64,000 bases of DNA. Source: Lacrimispora sphenoides. GTDB taxonomy: Bacteria > Bacillota > Clostridia > Lachnospirales > Lachnospiraceae. Every line of letters starts with the position of its first letter. Within the stretch, counting starts at the first letter, position 1. A program made the translations under genes and the position numbers. The notes beneath the pieces were generated by a model. That model was given only the letters and a program-made list of their open reading frames with translations. It did no database searches and was not told where the DNA came from. The stretch spans positions 1,510,001 to 1,574,000 of the forward strand of contig NZ_FOIP01000001.1 of the NCBI RefSeq assembly GCF_900105215.1. Reading direction: 5' to 3'. Of this stretch, positions 43,927 to 53,475 are shown in pieces.

Positions 43927-44536
43927 GGCAAATGCCCCTTTCCATTTCTGTTTTTTCAGTGCCGTCAGCTTTCAATAAATCCTTCAGCAGTTTTCGTGCT
44001 TTATGCAGACGGGATTTTACCGTCCCTTCGATGGTTCCTGTAATGTGGGCAATCTCTCTGGTGCTCAATTCATTATAATAGTACAGAAGAACCACAGTAC
44101 GGTATTTTATATCCAGATGGATGAGTGCTGCCTGGATTTCTTTTGCTGTCTCTGCCTCTAAAACGGATTCTAATGGTCCATCTGCTTTCTTGTCTTCCCG
44201 GATGTACTCCGCACTCTTTTTCTCCTCCTCATTTTCTAAAATACCTTCATAAGATATTTCAGACCTCCCTTTTTTCCTTCGTTCAAGCCGCCAGGCTGTC
44301 CTGACCAGAATTTGATACAGCCACGGCTCAAAGCGCTCCGCTTGTTTCAGTTTTGACTTATGAAGAAAGCATTTAACAAAGGTCTCCTGTAAAATGTCCT
44401 CACTGTCACTTTGGTTGCCGGTAATAAAATACGCCATACGGTATAGCTTTCCGGAATAGGAACGGTATAGTTCGTCAAATGCTGCTTCGCTGCCATCTAT
44501 CATGCTTTCCACCAAAGCCTTTTTTCCTTCCATCAT
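43919..44536 (-). CDS. ECF-type RNA polymerase sigma factor
   Basis: 205 residues from ATG 44536, following AAAGGAAAC. Region 2: AFDELYRSYSGKLYRMAYF...DSEDILQETFVKCF; region 4: IKYRTVVLLYYYNELSTREIAHITGTIEGTVKSRLHKAR-type helix-turn-helix. This is a group 4 (extracytoplasmic function) sigma factor. The membrane anti-sigma encoded next should hold it until a surface signal arrives. A TGAACC about 65 bases upstream of the start resembles ECF -35 boxes, so autoregulation is possible but not shown. Confidence 0.9.
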   Translation of the reverse strand: MMEGKKALVESMIDGSEAAFDELYRSYSGKLYRMAYFITGNQSDSEDILQETFVKCFLHKSKLKQAERFEPWLYQILVRTAWRLERRKKGRSEISYEGILENEEEKKSAEYIREDKKADGPLESVLEAETAKEIQAALIHLDIKYRTVVLLYYYNELSTREIAHITGTIEGTVKSRLHKARKLLKDLLKADGTEKTEMERGICHG

Positions 44537-44637
44537 AACCTGTTTCCTTTCCTTTTTTAGATGCATCTGATAATAAGAGTCATAGAATTACCATTTGGTT
44601 CATTTTTTATGGTTTTTTTATGAAAAAAATTAAAAAT

Positions 44638-44683
44638 GGATCGGAGACGGGAAACTAACATCTGTTATTCCCGTCTTCGATCC
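44638..44683. terminator. Long hairpin, copy 2 (end of V-ATPase operon)
   Basis: GGATCGGAGACGGGAA pairs with TTCCCGTCTTCGATCC (one mismatch). On the minus strand the stem is followed by ATTTTTAATTTTTTT, a good terminator tail for the V-ATPase operon. Shares an 18-base identical arm with copy 1 at 43054. Confidence 0.8.
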
Positions 44684-44741
44684 TTATGGCTAATAAAACT
44701 TTCTGATTTCAGATACATACCTCGTTCGTTGTAACCAGCCG

Positions 44742-45362
44742 CTAAATTCCATTCTTATTCCTCTTAATCACCTTAAGCCTGGTAAACTCTTCCCTGTCCT
44801 TTTCTTCCAGTGAATTGGTAATATTCCTGGTCAGCGTCTCATACCTGGGAATCGTAATATTCTTTAAGGCGTTGGCCCGTTTCTGGGTCCTTTTGATGCT
44901 GTTTGCCAGACGGTAGGCGGAATTCTCTACCATGGAAAGCTTTACCGTCAGCTTCTTCACCTTCTCAAACTGGCAACGGGCTTCGTCCAGAGATTCCCTG
45001 GTGTTATAATAGGCATAAGTCAGGTTTAAAGGCATTTCATCATGCTCTACCAGTGGGATTTCCGTTCCCATGATACTCCTGGTCTTAATTCGTACTGAAC
45101 TGTCCACAGGAACCGCCATGGCAATATCCTGCACATAGTTGATTCCCAGCTCTATGTTGGCCTTTTGCAGGGCCTTGTAAGCGGAAGTGAAGGTGACATC
45201 GATTTCCGACTGAATGCCTTTTGCTTCATCAATCAGGCTCATCAATTCCTTGATGAGGATGTTCCGTTTTTTATCCATCAGTTCATAGCCCTGTCTGGCT
45301 AACGCCAGGGAGCTTTTCGCAAGGATTAAATTCCCCTTGGTGGGAAATGTATTGGGATTCAT
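44742..45362 (-). CDS. atpD: V-type ATP synthase subunit D
   Basis: 206 residues, mostly two long helices that form the central stalk. MNPNTFPTKGNLILAKSSLALA at the start and LANSIKRTQKRANALKNITIPRY near the end are typical of subunit D. Eleven bases after the subunit B gene; last gene of the operon before a strong terminator. Confidence 0.93.
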   Translation of the reverse strand: MNPNTFPTKGNLILAKSSLALARQGYELMDKKRNILIKELMSLIDEAKGIQSEIDVTFTSAYKALQKANIELGINYVQDIAMAVPVDSSVRIKTRSIMGTEIPLVEHDEMPLNLTYAYYNTRESLDEARCQFEKVKKLTVKLSMVENSAYRLANSIKRTQKRANALKNITIPRYETLTRNITNSLEEKDREEFTRLKVIKRNKNGI

Positions 45363-45373
45363 GGATATCCCTC

Positions 45374-46777
45374 CTATTCTTCCGATCCGTCAAGGGTGGT
45401 AGGCTTGTAATACTGGTCTAATACCTTGGTGTCGATACGGTCCAGCTCGGCTCTTGGAAGAAGCCCTAAAAGCTCCCAGCCGATGCTCAGGGTTTCGATG
45501 ATATTCCGGTTGGCATGATTTCCCTGCCCAACAAACCGGCCTTCAAATTCCTTGCCGAAAACCAGATACATTTTATCAATAGGGGATAGTTCATCTTCTC
45601 CGATGACCGATGCCAGAGCTCTGGCATCTCCTACTTTAGCATAACAGGAGAATAGCTGGTTTGCCAGGCCCTGATGATCTGCTCTTGTAAAGCCTTCACC
45701 AATTCCGTCCTTCATCAGACGGCTTAAGGAAGGAAGGACGTTAATAGGAGGATAAACGGACTGGCCGTACAAACTGCGGTCCAGAACGATCTGCCCTTCC
45801 GTAATATATCCCGTAAGGTCTGGGATGGGGTGGGTGATGTCATCGTTTGGCATGGTCAGTATGGGAATCTGGGTCACGGAGCCATGCCGCCCCTTTACGA
45901 TGCCGGCCCGTTCATAAAGGGATGCCAGCTCGCTGTATAAATATCCGGGATAGCCTTTTCTGGAAGGAATTTCCCCCTTTGAGGAAGAAACCTCACGGAG
46001 AGCCTCCGCATAGGCTGTCATATCGGTCAAAATAACAAGTATGTGCATTCCCTTTTCAAAAGCCAGGTATTCCGCCAGTGTAAGAGCCACCTTTGGTGTG
46101 ATCAGACGTTCCACCACAGGGTCGTTTGCCAGGTTGATGAACATGGCCACGTGGTCGGAAACGCCGCTTTCCTCAAAGGTACGGCGGAAGAAGTCGGCCA
46201 CATCGTATTTTACACCCATGGCAGCAAATACCACAGCGAATTTTTCGCTGGAAAGTGCGTCATCTCCCAGGGAGGCCTGCTGTACGATCTGGGCTGCCAG
46301 TTCGTCATGAGGAAGGCCGTTTCCGGAGAAGATGGGGAGCTTTTGGCCCCGGATCAGAGTCATCAGCCCGTCGATGGCTGAGATTCCGGTACGGATATAA
46401 TCTCTTGGGTATTCTCTGGTAACAGGATTTAAGGGTTTTCCGTTAATGTCCAGCCAGATATCGGAGTTGATGTCTCCAAGCCCGTCAATAGGCTCTCCGA
46501 TGCCATTAAAGGTGCGTCCCAGCATGTCTTCGGACACCGCAAGCTCCATAGGGTGTCCGGTGAGGCGGGTGTGAACATTTCTTAAGGCAAGCCCATCGGT
46601 TCCTTCAAACACCTGGATGATCGCCTTATCCTCGTAAACCTCAATGATACGTCCCAGCTTCTTTGTCTTTTTTTCTACGGTCATTTCCACGATTTCGTCG
46701 AAAGCAGCATTCTGGACGCCTTCTAAAACAACTAATGGACCGTTGATTGCACTAAGTCCTAAATATTCGATTGCCAT
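45374..46777 (-). CDS. atpB: V-type ATP synthase subunit B
   Basis: 467 residues, the non-catalytic nucleotide-binding subunit of the V1 head. [17 protein letters not shown] at the start, [31 protein letters not shown] in place of a Walker A, and [17 protein letters not shown] are diagnostic. 14 bases after the subunit A gene. Confidence 0.95.
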   Translation of the reverse strand: MAIEYLGLSAINGPLVVLEGVQNAAFDEIVEMTVEKKTKKLGRIIEVYEDKAIIQVFEGTDGLALRNVHTRLTGHPMELAVSEDMLGRTFNGIGEPIDGLGDINSDIWLDINGKPLNPVTREYPRDYIRTGISAIDGLMTLIRGQKLPIFSGNGLPHDELAAQIVQQASLGDDALSSEKFAVVFAAMGVKYDVADFFRRTFEESGVSDHVAMFINLANDPVVERLITPKVALTLAEYLAFEKGMHILVILTDMTAYAEALREVSSSKGEIPSRKGYPGYLYSELASLYERAGIVKGRHGSVTQIPILTMPNDDITHPIPDLTGYITEGQIVLDRSLYGQSVYPPINVLPSLSRLMKDGIGEGFTRADHQGLANQLFSCYAKVGDARALASVIGEDELSPIDKMYLVFGKEFEGRFVGQGNHANRNIIETLSIGWELLGLLPRAELDRIDTKVLDQYYKPTTLDGSEE

Positions 46778-46791
46778 AGCCTGCCTCCTCC

Positions 46792-48558
46792 CTATGCATT
46801 GCGTTCGATGACGGAATCATAGAAGGCATCTACCTGCTTTTTATAGTCATCAAACATATCAAGTCTGTCGTTAGGTACATCATATTTAATGGAAATGATC
46901 TTATCAAAGATCGGATCCTCTTTTAATACGGACATAGGCATTCCCATGGAAACGAGGGAACGGGATTTCTTGTATAAATAAAGAATTAGATCCATCATTT
47001 TAAACTGTTTTTCCATTGGGACACAGGTATCGTCCTTATGGAATGCGTTCTGCTGTAAAAATCCGATCCTGATCACCTTTGATATTTCCAGTATGAGCTT
47101 CTGGTCATCGGGAAGCATGTCTCCGCCGATCAGCTTTACGATCTCCATCAGGCTGCTTTCCTGGGTCAGCAGGAAGACCAGACGGTTTCTGTAGTCCACG
47201 AACTTCTTATCCACGTTTTCCACGTACCAGGGCGCCAGATCAGTCAGATATTCAGAATAACTGCTGAGCCAGTGAATGGCCGGGAAGTGGCGTTCGTTTG
47301 CAAGGTTTCTGTCCAGGCCCCAGAAGCAGCGGACAAAACGCTTGGTGTTCTGGGTTACCGGCTCGGAGAAGTCGCCTCCCTGAGGGGATACAGCACCGAT
47401 GATGGTAACGGAGCCTTCGGTTCCGTTCATGTTCTGAATCATCCCGGCCCTTTCATAGAAGGCTGATAGACGGGAGGCCAAATAAGCCGGGAAACCTTCT
47501 TCCGCAGGCATCTCTTCCAGACGACCGGACAACTCTCTTAAGGCCTCGGCCCACCTAGAGGTGGAGTCCGCCATGATTGCCACATGATATCCCATATCCC
47601 GGTAGTATTCCGCCAGGGTAAGGCCGGAGTAAAGGCTGGCTTCACGGGCGGCTACGGGCATGTTTGAAGTATTGGCGATCAGTGTGGTCCGGTCCATCAG
47701 AGGATTACCGGAACGGGGGTCAACAAGCTCAGAGAACTCCTCAAGCACCTGGGTCATCTCGTTGCCACGTTCCCCGCAGCCAATATATATGATAATATCC
47801 GCATCAGACCACTTGGCGATCTGGTGCTGGGTCATGGTTTTTCCTGTACCAAAACCGCCGGGGATACATGCGGTACCTCCCTTAGCAAGAGGAAACAGGG
47901 TATCAATGATCCTCTGCCCGGTGATAAGAGGCTTTCCAGCCGGATATCTCTTTAATATAGGCCTTGGTACTCGGATGGGCCACTTCTGGGTCATGGTGAT
48001 TTTCTTTTCGGACCCGTCTAAAAGCTGTAGGGTCAGCAGGGGATCGGATATGGTATAGGTACCATCCTCCACTACGTCAAGAACATAGCCTTCCAAATCA
48101 GGGGGAATCATAACCTTATGGACGATGGCCGGGGTTTCAGGAACTTCGGCAATGATGGTACCTGGTAAGAGATGATCTCCTTTTTTAACTGTTATGTGGG
48201 TCTTCCAGAGCTTCTCGCCGTCAAGGGAATCCACATGAATTCCCCGGTCAATATATGCCCCTCCGGTCTTTGCGATCTCGCTTAAAGGGCGCTCAATTCC
48301 GTCAAAGATATTATTTAAAATGCCTGGGGCCAGTGTGACGGATACGGGGAAGCCGGAGGAAGTGACCGTCCCTCCCGGTTTTAAGCCGCTGGTTTCCTCA
48401 TATACCTGGACAATGGTGCGGCGGTCTGTAAGGCCGATGACCTCACCGACTAAGTGGTCTTCGCCTACATAGACCATTTCATTCATTCGGAATCCGGAAT
48501 CACCCTTTAAATAAATGACAGGGCCGTTAATGCCGGAAATGGTGCCTGTATTAGTCAT
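46792..48558 (-). CDS. atpA: V-type ATP synthase subunit A (catalytic)
   Basis: 588 residues. Catalytic subunit with Walker A GGFGTGKT, the family-specific 90-residue non-homologous insert before it ([16 protein letters not shown]...), [12 protein letters not shown] and [13 protein letters not shown]. Hydrolyses or makes ATP at the A/B interfaces. Overlaps the end of the subunit E gene by eight bases. Confidence 0.96.
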   Translation of the reverse strand: MTNTGTISGINGPVIYLKGDSGFRMNEMVYVGEDHLVGEVIGLTDRRTIVQVYEETSGLKPGGTVTSSGFPVSVTLAPGILNNIFDGIERPLSEIAKTGGAYIDRGIHVDSLDGEKLWKTHITVKKGDHLLPGTIIAEVPETPAIVHKVMIPPDLEGYVLDVVEDGTYTISDPLLTLQLLDGSEKKITMTQKWPIRVPRPILKRYPAGKPLITGQRIIDTLFPLAKGGTACIPGGFGTGKTMTQHQIAKWSDADIIIYIGCGERGNEMTQVLEEFSELVDPRSGNPLMDRTTLIANTSNMPVAAREASLYSGLTLAEYYRDMGYHVAIMADSTSRWAEALRELSGRLEEMPAEEGFPAYLASRLSAFYERAGMIQNMNGTEGSVTIIGAVSPQGGDFSEPVTQNTKRFVRCFWGLDRNLANERHFPAIHWLSSYSEYLTDLAPWYVENVDKKFVDYRNRLVFLLTQESSLMEIVKLIGGDMLPDDQKLILEISKVIRIGFLQQNAFHKDDTCVPMEKQFKMMDLILYLYKKSRSLVSMGMPMSVLKEDPIFDKIISIKYDVPNDRLDMFDDYKKQVDAFYDSVIERNA

Positions 48559-49162
48559 TAGCCGTACCTCCCATCAGATCCTTTACATCAAAGCGGAAGT
48601 CGCGTTTTGCCTCCGCCAGCTTGGTTTGAAATGAATTGTCGATTAAAATGTGCCTGGAAGGGATAACAGCCCGTGTTCCTCCCAGAAAGGAGTATTCGCT
48701 CACCTGGATGTCAGAGCTGCCTGAAATTGCCAGTTCATTGATCTTCTCTTCATCTGCAGGATCGATGTAAATGGTGATGAATTCCTTTCCTGCCAGGGCC
48801 TTGGCTTCCCGTATCTGCTTTTCCAAAAGCTTTGTATATTCGGGGGATCCCATAAATGTGGCCAGTTTATCCCGAAGCTCCGAAAACAGCTTATCTTTCA
48901 GCTCATCCTGTTTTTTTCCAAAAACCCGTTTCATGCCGATCTGTTCCAGGGAAAGCTTTTTGTTGATTTCCCGCTCGATTCGTTCGCTTTCCAAAGCTAC
49001 CTGGTGTGCAGCCCTTCGCTTTGCATCTTCCTGATGCTCTAAAAAGGTCTGCTCCAAGGCAGCTGTATATTCATCAAGCATCTTTGCACTGCGGGTTCTG
49101 GCATCTTCCATGCAAAATCCCAGGAAATGCTGTAATTTTTCCTCAGTCGTCAAGATGACCAC
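48551..49162 (-). CDS. atpE: V-type ATP synthase subunit E
   Basis: 203 residues: a long N-terminal helix rich in charged residues and a C-terminal mixed domain (FITIYIDPADEEKINE, GGTRAVIPSRHILIDNSF), the layout of the peripheral-stalk subunit E. It pairs with the small coiled-coil subunit encoded first in the operon. Confidence 0.88.
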   Translation of the reverse strand: MVILTTEEKLQHFLGFCMEDARTRSAKMLDEYTAALEQTFLEHQEDAKRRAAHQVALESERIEREINKKLSLEQIGMKRVFGKKQDELKDKLFSELRDKLATFMGSPEYTKLLEKQIREAKALAGKEFITIYIDPADEEKINELAISGSSDIQVSEYSFLGGTRAVIPSRHILIDNSFQTKLAEAKRDFRFDVKDLMGGTAND

Positions 49163-49169
49163 CTCTTTC

Positions 49170-49478
49170 TTATAGTTTTAATCCGATGGCTTCATTAACA
49201 TAATCTGTGATAAAGTTCGGCTTGCGGCCGGTACCATGGCGGTCAGGGATTTCTATGATCAATGGAAGTTTGCGGTTTAACTTCACATCATTGATGATGT
49301 CCGGAAACTCTTTTCCGAACTTTTCCGTCAGGAGAATGATCCCAATCTCCTTATCGGCCAGGACTTTATCCAGTTCACGTTTCAGTTCAGCCTTTTCATG
49401 AACGACAGCGCCCTCAACTCCGGCTAATCTCATGCCGGTCCAAGTGTCCACGTTGTCGCTGATCAAATACATTTTCAT
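49170..49478 (-). CDS. atpF: V-type ATP synthase subunit F
   Basis: 102 residues with MYLISDNVDTWTGMRLAGVEG and GIILLTEKFGKEF, the Rossmann-like fold of the central-stalk subunit F. Three bases after the subunit K gene. Confidence 0.9.
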   Translation of the reverse strand: MKMYLISDNVDTWTGMRLAGVEGAVVHEKAELKRELDKVLADKEIGIILLTEKFGKEFPDIINDVKLNRKLPLIIEIPDRHGTGRKPNFITDYVNEAIGLKL

Positions 49479-49481
49479 GGA

Positions 49482-49913
49482 TTAGAGCTTACCTAAGATC
49501 ATGAAAGATATGATCAAGCCATACAGACAAACGCCTTCGGCAAGCCCTACGAAGATCAGTGATTTACCAAGTATGGAACCATCCTCGCTGATGGCACCGA
49601 GAGCGGCGCTGGCAGCAGCGGAAACGGCAATACCGCCGCCGATGCAGGCAAGACCTGTGGAAAGGGCAGCTGCTAAGTAACCCATTCCGGCAATGCTTCC
49701 AGTGCTGGCAGCGGCGCTTTCCGCAGCAGCAGCCTGGCCGTTAAACATCAATACACTGGATACGATTAAGGTTCCGAAAAATAAAAGGGTGTTGATACCA
49801 AGAGCAGTTTTATAGCGGCCCTTTGTTTTTGCGCCCATGGCAAAGGCTCCGAAGGGCAGGGCGATACTTAAGGTTAATGCAATTGCTAATGTAATTTTTA
49901 CTAAGGTTGACAT
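49482..49913 (-). CDS. atpK: V-type ATP synthase subunit K (membrane rotor ring)
   Basis: 143 residues from ATG 49913, behind CGGAGG. Four membrane helices as two hairpins: the first (about 5-57) lacks an acidic residue, the second has the ion-carrying Glu in FVGLAEGVCLYGL. The residue after this Glu is Gly, and the partner helix (AALSTGLACIGGGI) has no Gln, so the usual sodium-coordination set is not evident and proton use is suggested (inference). The longer open frame upstream overlaps the subunit I gene and is not the real start. Confidence 0.92.
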   Translation of the reverse strand: MSTLVKITLAIALTLSIALPFGAFAMGAKTKGRYKTALGINTLLFFGTLIVSSVLMFNGQAAAAESAAASTGSIAGMGYLAAALSTGLACIGGGIAVSAAASAALGAISEDGSILGKSLIFVGLAEGVCLYGLIISFMILGKL

Positions 49914-49935
49914 AATATTACCTCCGTTTTGGTTT

Positions 49936-51864
49936 TTAAATTTTCTTCCCGTATGGTTTAAATGCACGGCCGGTTCCACGATAGAAACGGCTGAATAATT
50001 CGTAATATTCCAGACGCAGAACCTGGATTCCAACGATCAGGCCTTCCATGCCGCAGACGAATAAGTTGCCAAGAATAACGACCAGCCAGTTAGGGTTTCC
50101 TGCTTCCACACCGGACAGCATAAGGACAACCTCCATCATGGCCGCGTGGCTGACAGCAAAAGCCCCTACACGGACAAAGGAAAGGGTGTTGGAAAAATAG
50201 CTTAAAAGCACTTCAAACAGTTCAAAGAAACCCTGAACCACAAACATGCCCTTTTCCTTTGGCATGATCTGCGCTTTCTTTTCCACCAGGTTGGTGAGAG
50301 GTTCCTTAAAGAACATGACGATCAGCGGGATGCCAAACATGATAACAAGGAGTATGGCAGCCGGAATGGGATTATTTGTCATGTATAGGACGATGGTGAG
50401 CACAAGGCTTGCATAGAAGATAAGTCCTGCCGCACCGTTTGTGTCAAACAGAGTCTTTTCCGGATCATGAAAGCGGATGCTGTTTATGATGTTTAGGACC
50501 ATGGTCAACAAAATAATTCCCATACCAATGGAAACCGCTACGATAAATACGGTATTCAGTCTCCCTATAAACGGCAGGTTAGTCATATGCTCCAGAGGAC
50601 GGAGCCAGACGGCCTGTATGATATTTTCAAATCCAAAAACACTGCCGAACAGGAAACCAAAAATGGTTGAAAAAATACCGCAACAGGATATAATCGCCGC
50701 CAGATTTATCTTTTTCAGCTGGTAGAGGAGCAGCCCTCCAAGCAGAAGGCATATTCCCTGTCCCACATCCCCGAACATAAAGCCAAAGAGGAAGGAATAG
50801 GTGATGCCAATCAATATGGTGGGATCGATCTCATTGTATTCCGGCAGGCCGTACATCTGTATAAACATCTCAAAGGGCTTAAAAAGCCTGGGATTATGAA
50901 GCTTGGTGGGAGGTTTGCTCAAAATTTTGTTATGATCATCCTCCACGATACAGAAAGTTTTTTCATCGTTAGAGATTTCTTTCTGAAAGGCGGCCGCATC
51001 CCGGTTGCTCATCCAGCCGCAAAGGATATAAAAGGTGTTTACTTTCTGTTTGGTGCATGCGGCCAATTTTCTCACGTTAAAGTTGGTAGAAAATACCTCA
51101 AGCTTATCCAGTGCCGTCAATAACTCCTCCTGCCTGGATTCCAGCAATTCGGACATCTGCTTTCGTATGCCGTCAATATCAGACTGGAGAGCGCTTATCT
51201 TATCTTCCAGAAAATGAATGGCGTCTAAAGGCGTGCCCTTGTATTCGTCTGGTAAAAAGTAGCGTTCAAAACGCATGGAGGCATAAATAGCGTCAATCTG
51301 GTTAGAGATGCTTTCCGGCACAAAATAAACCAGCCAGACATATTCGTTATCCTCACGGCATTTATAAAGGACCGTATCAATGGTATCATATACATAGCTT
51401 ACAAATTTGTTGTAATACTCATGGGATATTCGTCCAAAACGAAATTTAATGTACTTAAACTGAAGGATGGAGCTTAAATCATAGTTAAGTCCGGTAAATG
51501 GAAGGATTCGATCCAGGGACTGCTGATAGGAATTTAGCTCGGATATAATGGCCTCTTCCTTTGCCGTAAGCTCCTTTACCTGCTCCCCAATCTCTTTGAC
51601 AATTCCGGCTGCCTGTTGAATGGGAATCTTTTTTCGGCTGCCAGTCTGACCACCCGGCGGAAGTAATTCCGCCAGTTCTATGGCACATTGGTAGGCGTCT
51701 TTGTATGGATTTGTTTCAATATATGGCCTCAAGTCTTTCACCGTTTTTAATTCTGACAGGGCATTTTCCAAATGAATTTCATATTTGGATAAATACGTAT
51801 CGATGACCCGGTCAATATCGTCCTTAGGTCCGGTGATACTTAAGAATTTCATCTTTTCTATCAC
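49936..51864 (-). CDS. atpI: V-type ATP synthase subunit I (membrane stator)
   Basis: 642 residues from GTG 51864, ten bases after GGGGG. The first ~330 residues are a cytoplasmic coiled-coil arm; the rest has seven to eight membrane helices including GLPEYNEIDPT, FLFGFMFGDVGQG, TLSFVRVGAFAVSHAAMM with the essential Arg, and a final EGLIVGIQVLRLEYYELFSRFY, all marks of the a-type subunit that forms the ion half-channels. Confidence 0.93.
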   Translation of the reverse strand: MIEKMKFLSITGPKDDIDRVIDTYLSKYEIHLENALSELKTVKDLRPYIETNPYKDAYQCAIELAELLPPGGQTGSRKKIPIQQAAGIVKEIGEQVKELTAKEEAIISELNSYQQSLDRILPFTGLNYDLSSILQFKYIKFRFGRISHEYYNKFVSYVYDTIDTVLYKCREDNEYVWLVYFVPESISNQIDAIYASMRFERYFLPDEYKGTPLDAIHFLEDKISALQSDIDGIRKQMSELLESRQEELLTALDKLEVFSTNFNVRKLAACTKQKVNTFYILCGWMSNRDAAAFQKEISNDEKTFCIVEDDHNKILSKPPTKLHNPRLFKPFEMFIQMYGLPEYNEIDPTILIGITYSFLFGFMFGDVGQGICLLLGGLLLYQLKKINLAAIISCCGIFSTIFGFLFGSVFGFENIIQAVWLRPLEHMTNLPFIGRLNTVFIVAVSIGMGIILLTMVLNIINSIRFHDPEKTLFDTNGAAGLIFYASLVLTIVLYMTNNPIPAAILLVIMFGIPLIVMFFKEPLTNLVEKKAQIMPKEKGMFVVQGFFELFEVLLSYFSNTLSFVRVGAFAVSHAAMMEVVLMLSGVEAGNPNWLVVILGNLFVCGMEGLIVGIQVLRLEYYELFSRFYRGTGRAFKPYGKKI

Positions 51865-51880
51865 GAAAAAACAACCCCCT

Positions 51881-52927
51881 TTACATTTTTACTACATAGG
51901 AGATGATTTCATCCGGGCTTACGCGGTAACGGATGCTCTCTATGAGGGTGATAATCTTTTGAATTTCTTCCTCCTTAAAATAAAGATAAGAATTCAGCGT
52001 AGCAATGGAATACGGATTCTGCCGGCTGGAAGAACGGTATATTTTGTCCAGTATTTCCAGTGTAATGTGTTCCAAGTCCGGCATGTCTGCGGCTTCCAGA
52101 TCTGATTTCCGTCCATAAAAGGTATTCTTTAGTACAGAATAGAACTCTTCCAGTGTAGCTGTTTCTGCCAGTTTACCAATCTGCTCCTTATTCAAATGAT
52201 AATTGAAGGGGATAAGAAGGGTATAAATATCGGCAGGCTGCAGATGATAATATTTTTTTGATCGGTAAATCCATTGGATATTAAGTAAATCCAGCTTGCA
52301 GCCAAAGCAGCGTTTGAGAAGGTCCTGTTCCTTACTTGTAAGATATTTTCCCATGACCTTCCAAATGGTCTTAAAGTACAGAAGATCTAAGTGGACCTCA
52401 TAATCAAACAAGGTAGGCTGTTCCCTGTCGTCTAAGTGAGACAGCAGGTCATAATAGATCGAACCTTCCAGGTTGGCTATAAACTCTTTTAAGTCCGTGG
52501 TTGATGACAGCTTAATTAAATCCAGCCGGGAATGCTTCTCAAAAAAGTCCTGGAATACAGAGAGATCGATATCTAATCGGTTCTTACCCATAGCATTGCG
52601 GAAGCATTTCTTCAGGATATCAATTTCAAAGTGCATAAAATACAGGTCAAGGAACTTACGTTGGGTTAAATTGGCGAACCGGTAGAGCTTTGCATAATCC
52701 TGGTACAGAGAAAGGATCAGACGCTGTTCGATGGCCCCCCGGTGGAGCACTACACCCTCCAGGTTAGCAAACAGTCCTTCATAGGCCGGAAGACGTCTTA
52801 AATATTCCTCTGCATCAGAAACGGTTTCAAGGGCAGCCATTTCGCGGAACTGACTGTCGGTGATCAGATGGCTCTCCATGGCTCTTACTTTGGTTGTAAT
52901 GCCGCTATAGGATAGTAAGTCTCCCAT
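51881..52927 (-). CDS. atpC: V-type ATP synthase subunit C
   Basis: 348 residues, all-helical, joining rotor and central stalk (the d-type subunit). YSGITTKVRAMESHLI near the start and NLTQRKFLDLYFMHFEIDILK fit the family. Four bases after the first gene of the operon. Confidence 0.88.
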   Translation of the reverse strand: MGDLLSYSGITTKVRAMESHLITDSQFREMAALETVSDAEEYLRRLPAYEGLFANLEGVVLHRGAIEQRLILSLYQDYAKLYRFANLTQRKFLDLYFMHFEIDILKKCFRNAMGKNRLDIDLSVFQDFFEKHSRLDLIKLSSTTDLKEFIANLEGSIYYDLLSHLDDREQPTLFDYEVHLDLLYFKTIWKVMGKYLTSKEQDLLKRCFGCKLDLLNIQWIYRSKKYYHLQPADIYTLLIPFNYHLNKEQIGKLAETATLEEFYSVLKNTFYGRKSDLEAADMPDLEHITLEILDKIYRSSSRQNPYSIATLNSYLYFKEEEIQKIITLIESIRYRVSPDEIISYVVKM

Positions 52928-52931
52928 TGGA

Positions 52932-53243
52932 TCACTCCTTTATCATAGTATTGAATAGTTTCTCCACATATTGAGTATGATGATCTTCGTAACGCTGTTC
53001 CATGGCTTTAAGGACCTTTTCGGAATCGCTTCGCTGTTTTTCCAGACGATTATTCATACTGATTTCCATGCCAGCCTGCAGTTCTTCAATCTTTTTACTG
53101 GTTTCTTCTTCCAGCTGTGCATCAAATTCAGCGGTCTGTTCTTCCAAATCTTCGGCAAACGCCTTTTTGCGCTCATTGGCATCATTCATAATAGATGCCG
53201 CTGCCGATTCAATCTCGGATATCTTCTCGATTACAGTATCCAT
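52932..53243 (-). CDS. V-type ATP synthase peripheral-stalk subunit (G/H-like coiled coil)
   Basis: 103 residues, almost wholly heptad-patterned helix (EIESAAASIMNDANERKKAF...). Strong AAAAAGGAGG site. In this first position of clostridial V-ATPase operons the small coiled-coil protein is the partner of subunit E in the outer stalk (NtpF/AtpH type). First gene of the nine-gene operon; the 230-base gap upstream is AT-rich, with a weak minus-strand TTGTAG-18 bp-ACTATA as the only promoter candidate. Confidence 0.8.
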   Translation of the reverse strand: MDTVIEKISEIESAAASIMNDANERKKAFAEDLEEQTAEFDAQLEEETSKKIEELQAGMEISMNNRLEKQRSDSEKVLKAMEQRYEDHHTQYVEKLFNTMIKE

Positions 53244-53414
53244 ACCGAGCCCTCCTTTTTGTAATAATTTTTAAAAAAAATATAGTGCTTGATTTATAAT
53301 GATACTACAATTTTAAAAAAATTCCATAGGATGTTAGTAAAAAACCCAATATTAATATAGTTTTAACATAAATATAGATTACGACAATAGGGCTGTAGCT
53401 ATGCATGGTCAATA

Positions 53415-53458
53415 GAAAAAAGCGAAGATCAGGGAAAATTTTCCCTGGTTTCTTCGCT
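53415..53458 (-). terminator. Terminator of the DUF4145/SH3 gene
   Basis: Minus strand AGCGAAGA and TCTTCGCT at the base, CAGGGAAAA/TTTTCCCTG above a small internal loop, followed by TTTTTTC. Confidence 0.85.
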
Positions 53459-53475
53459 ATTTCTTAACGGTTTCT

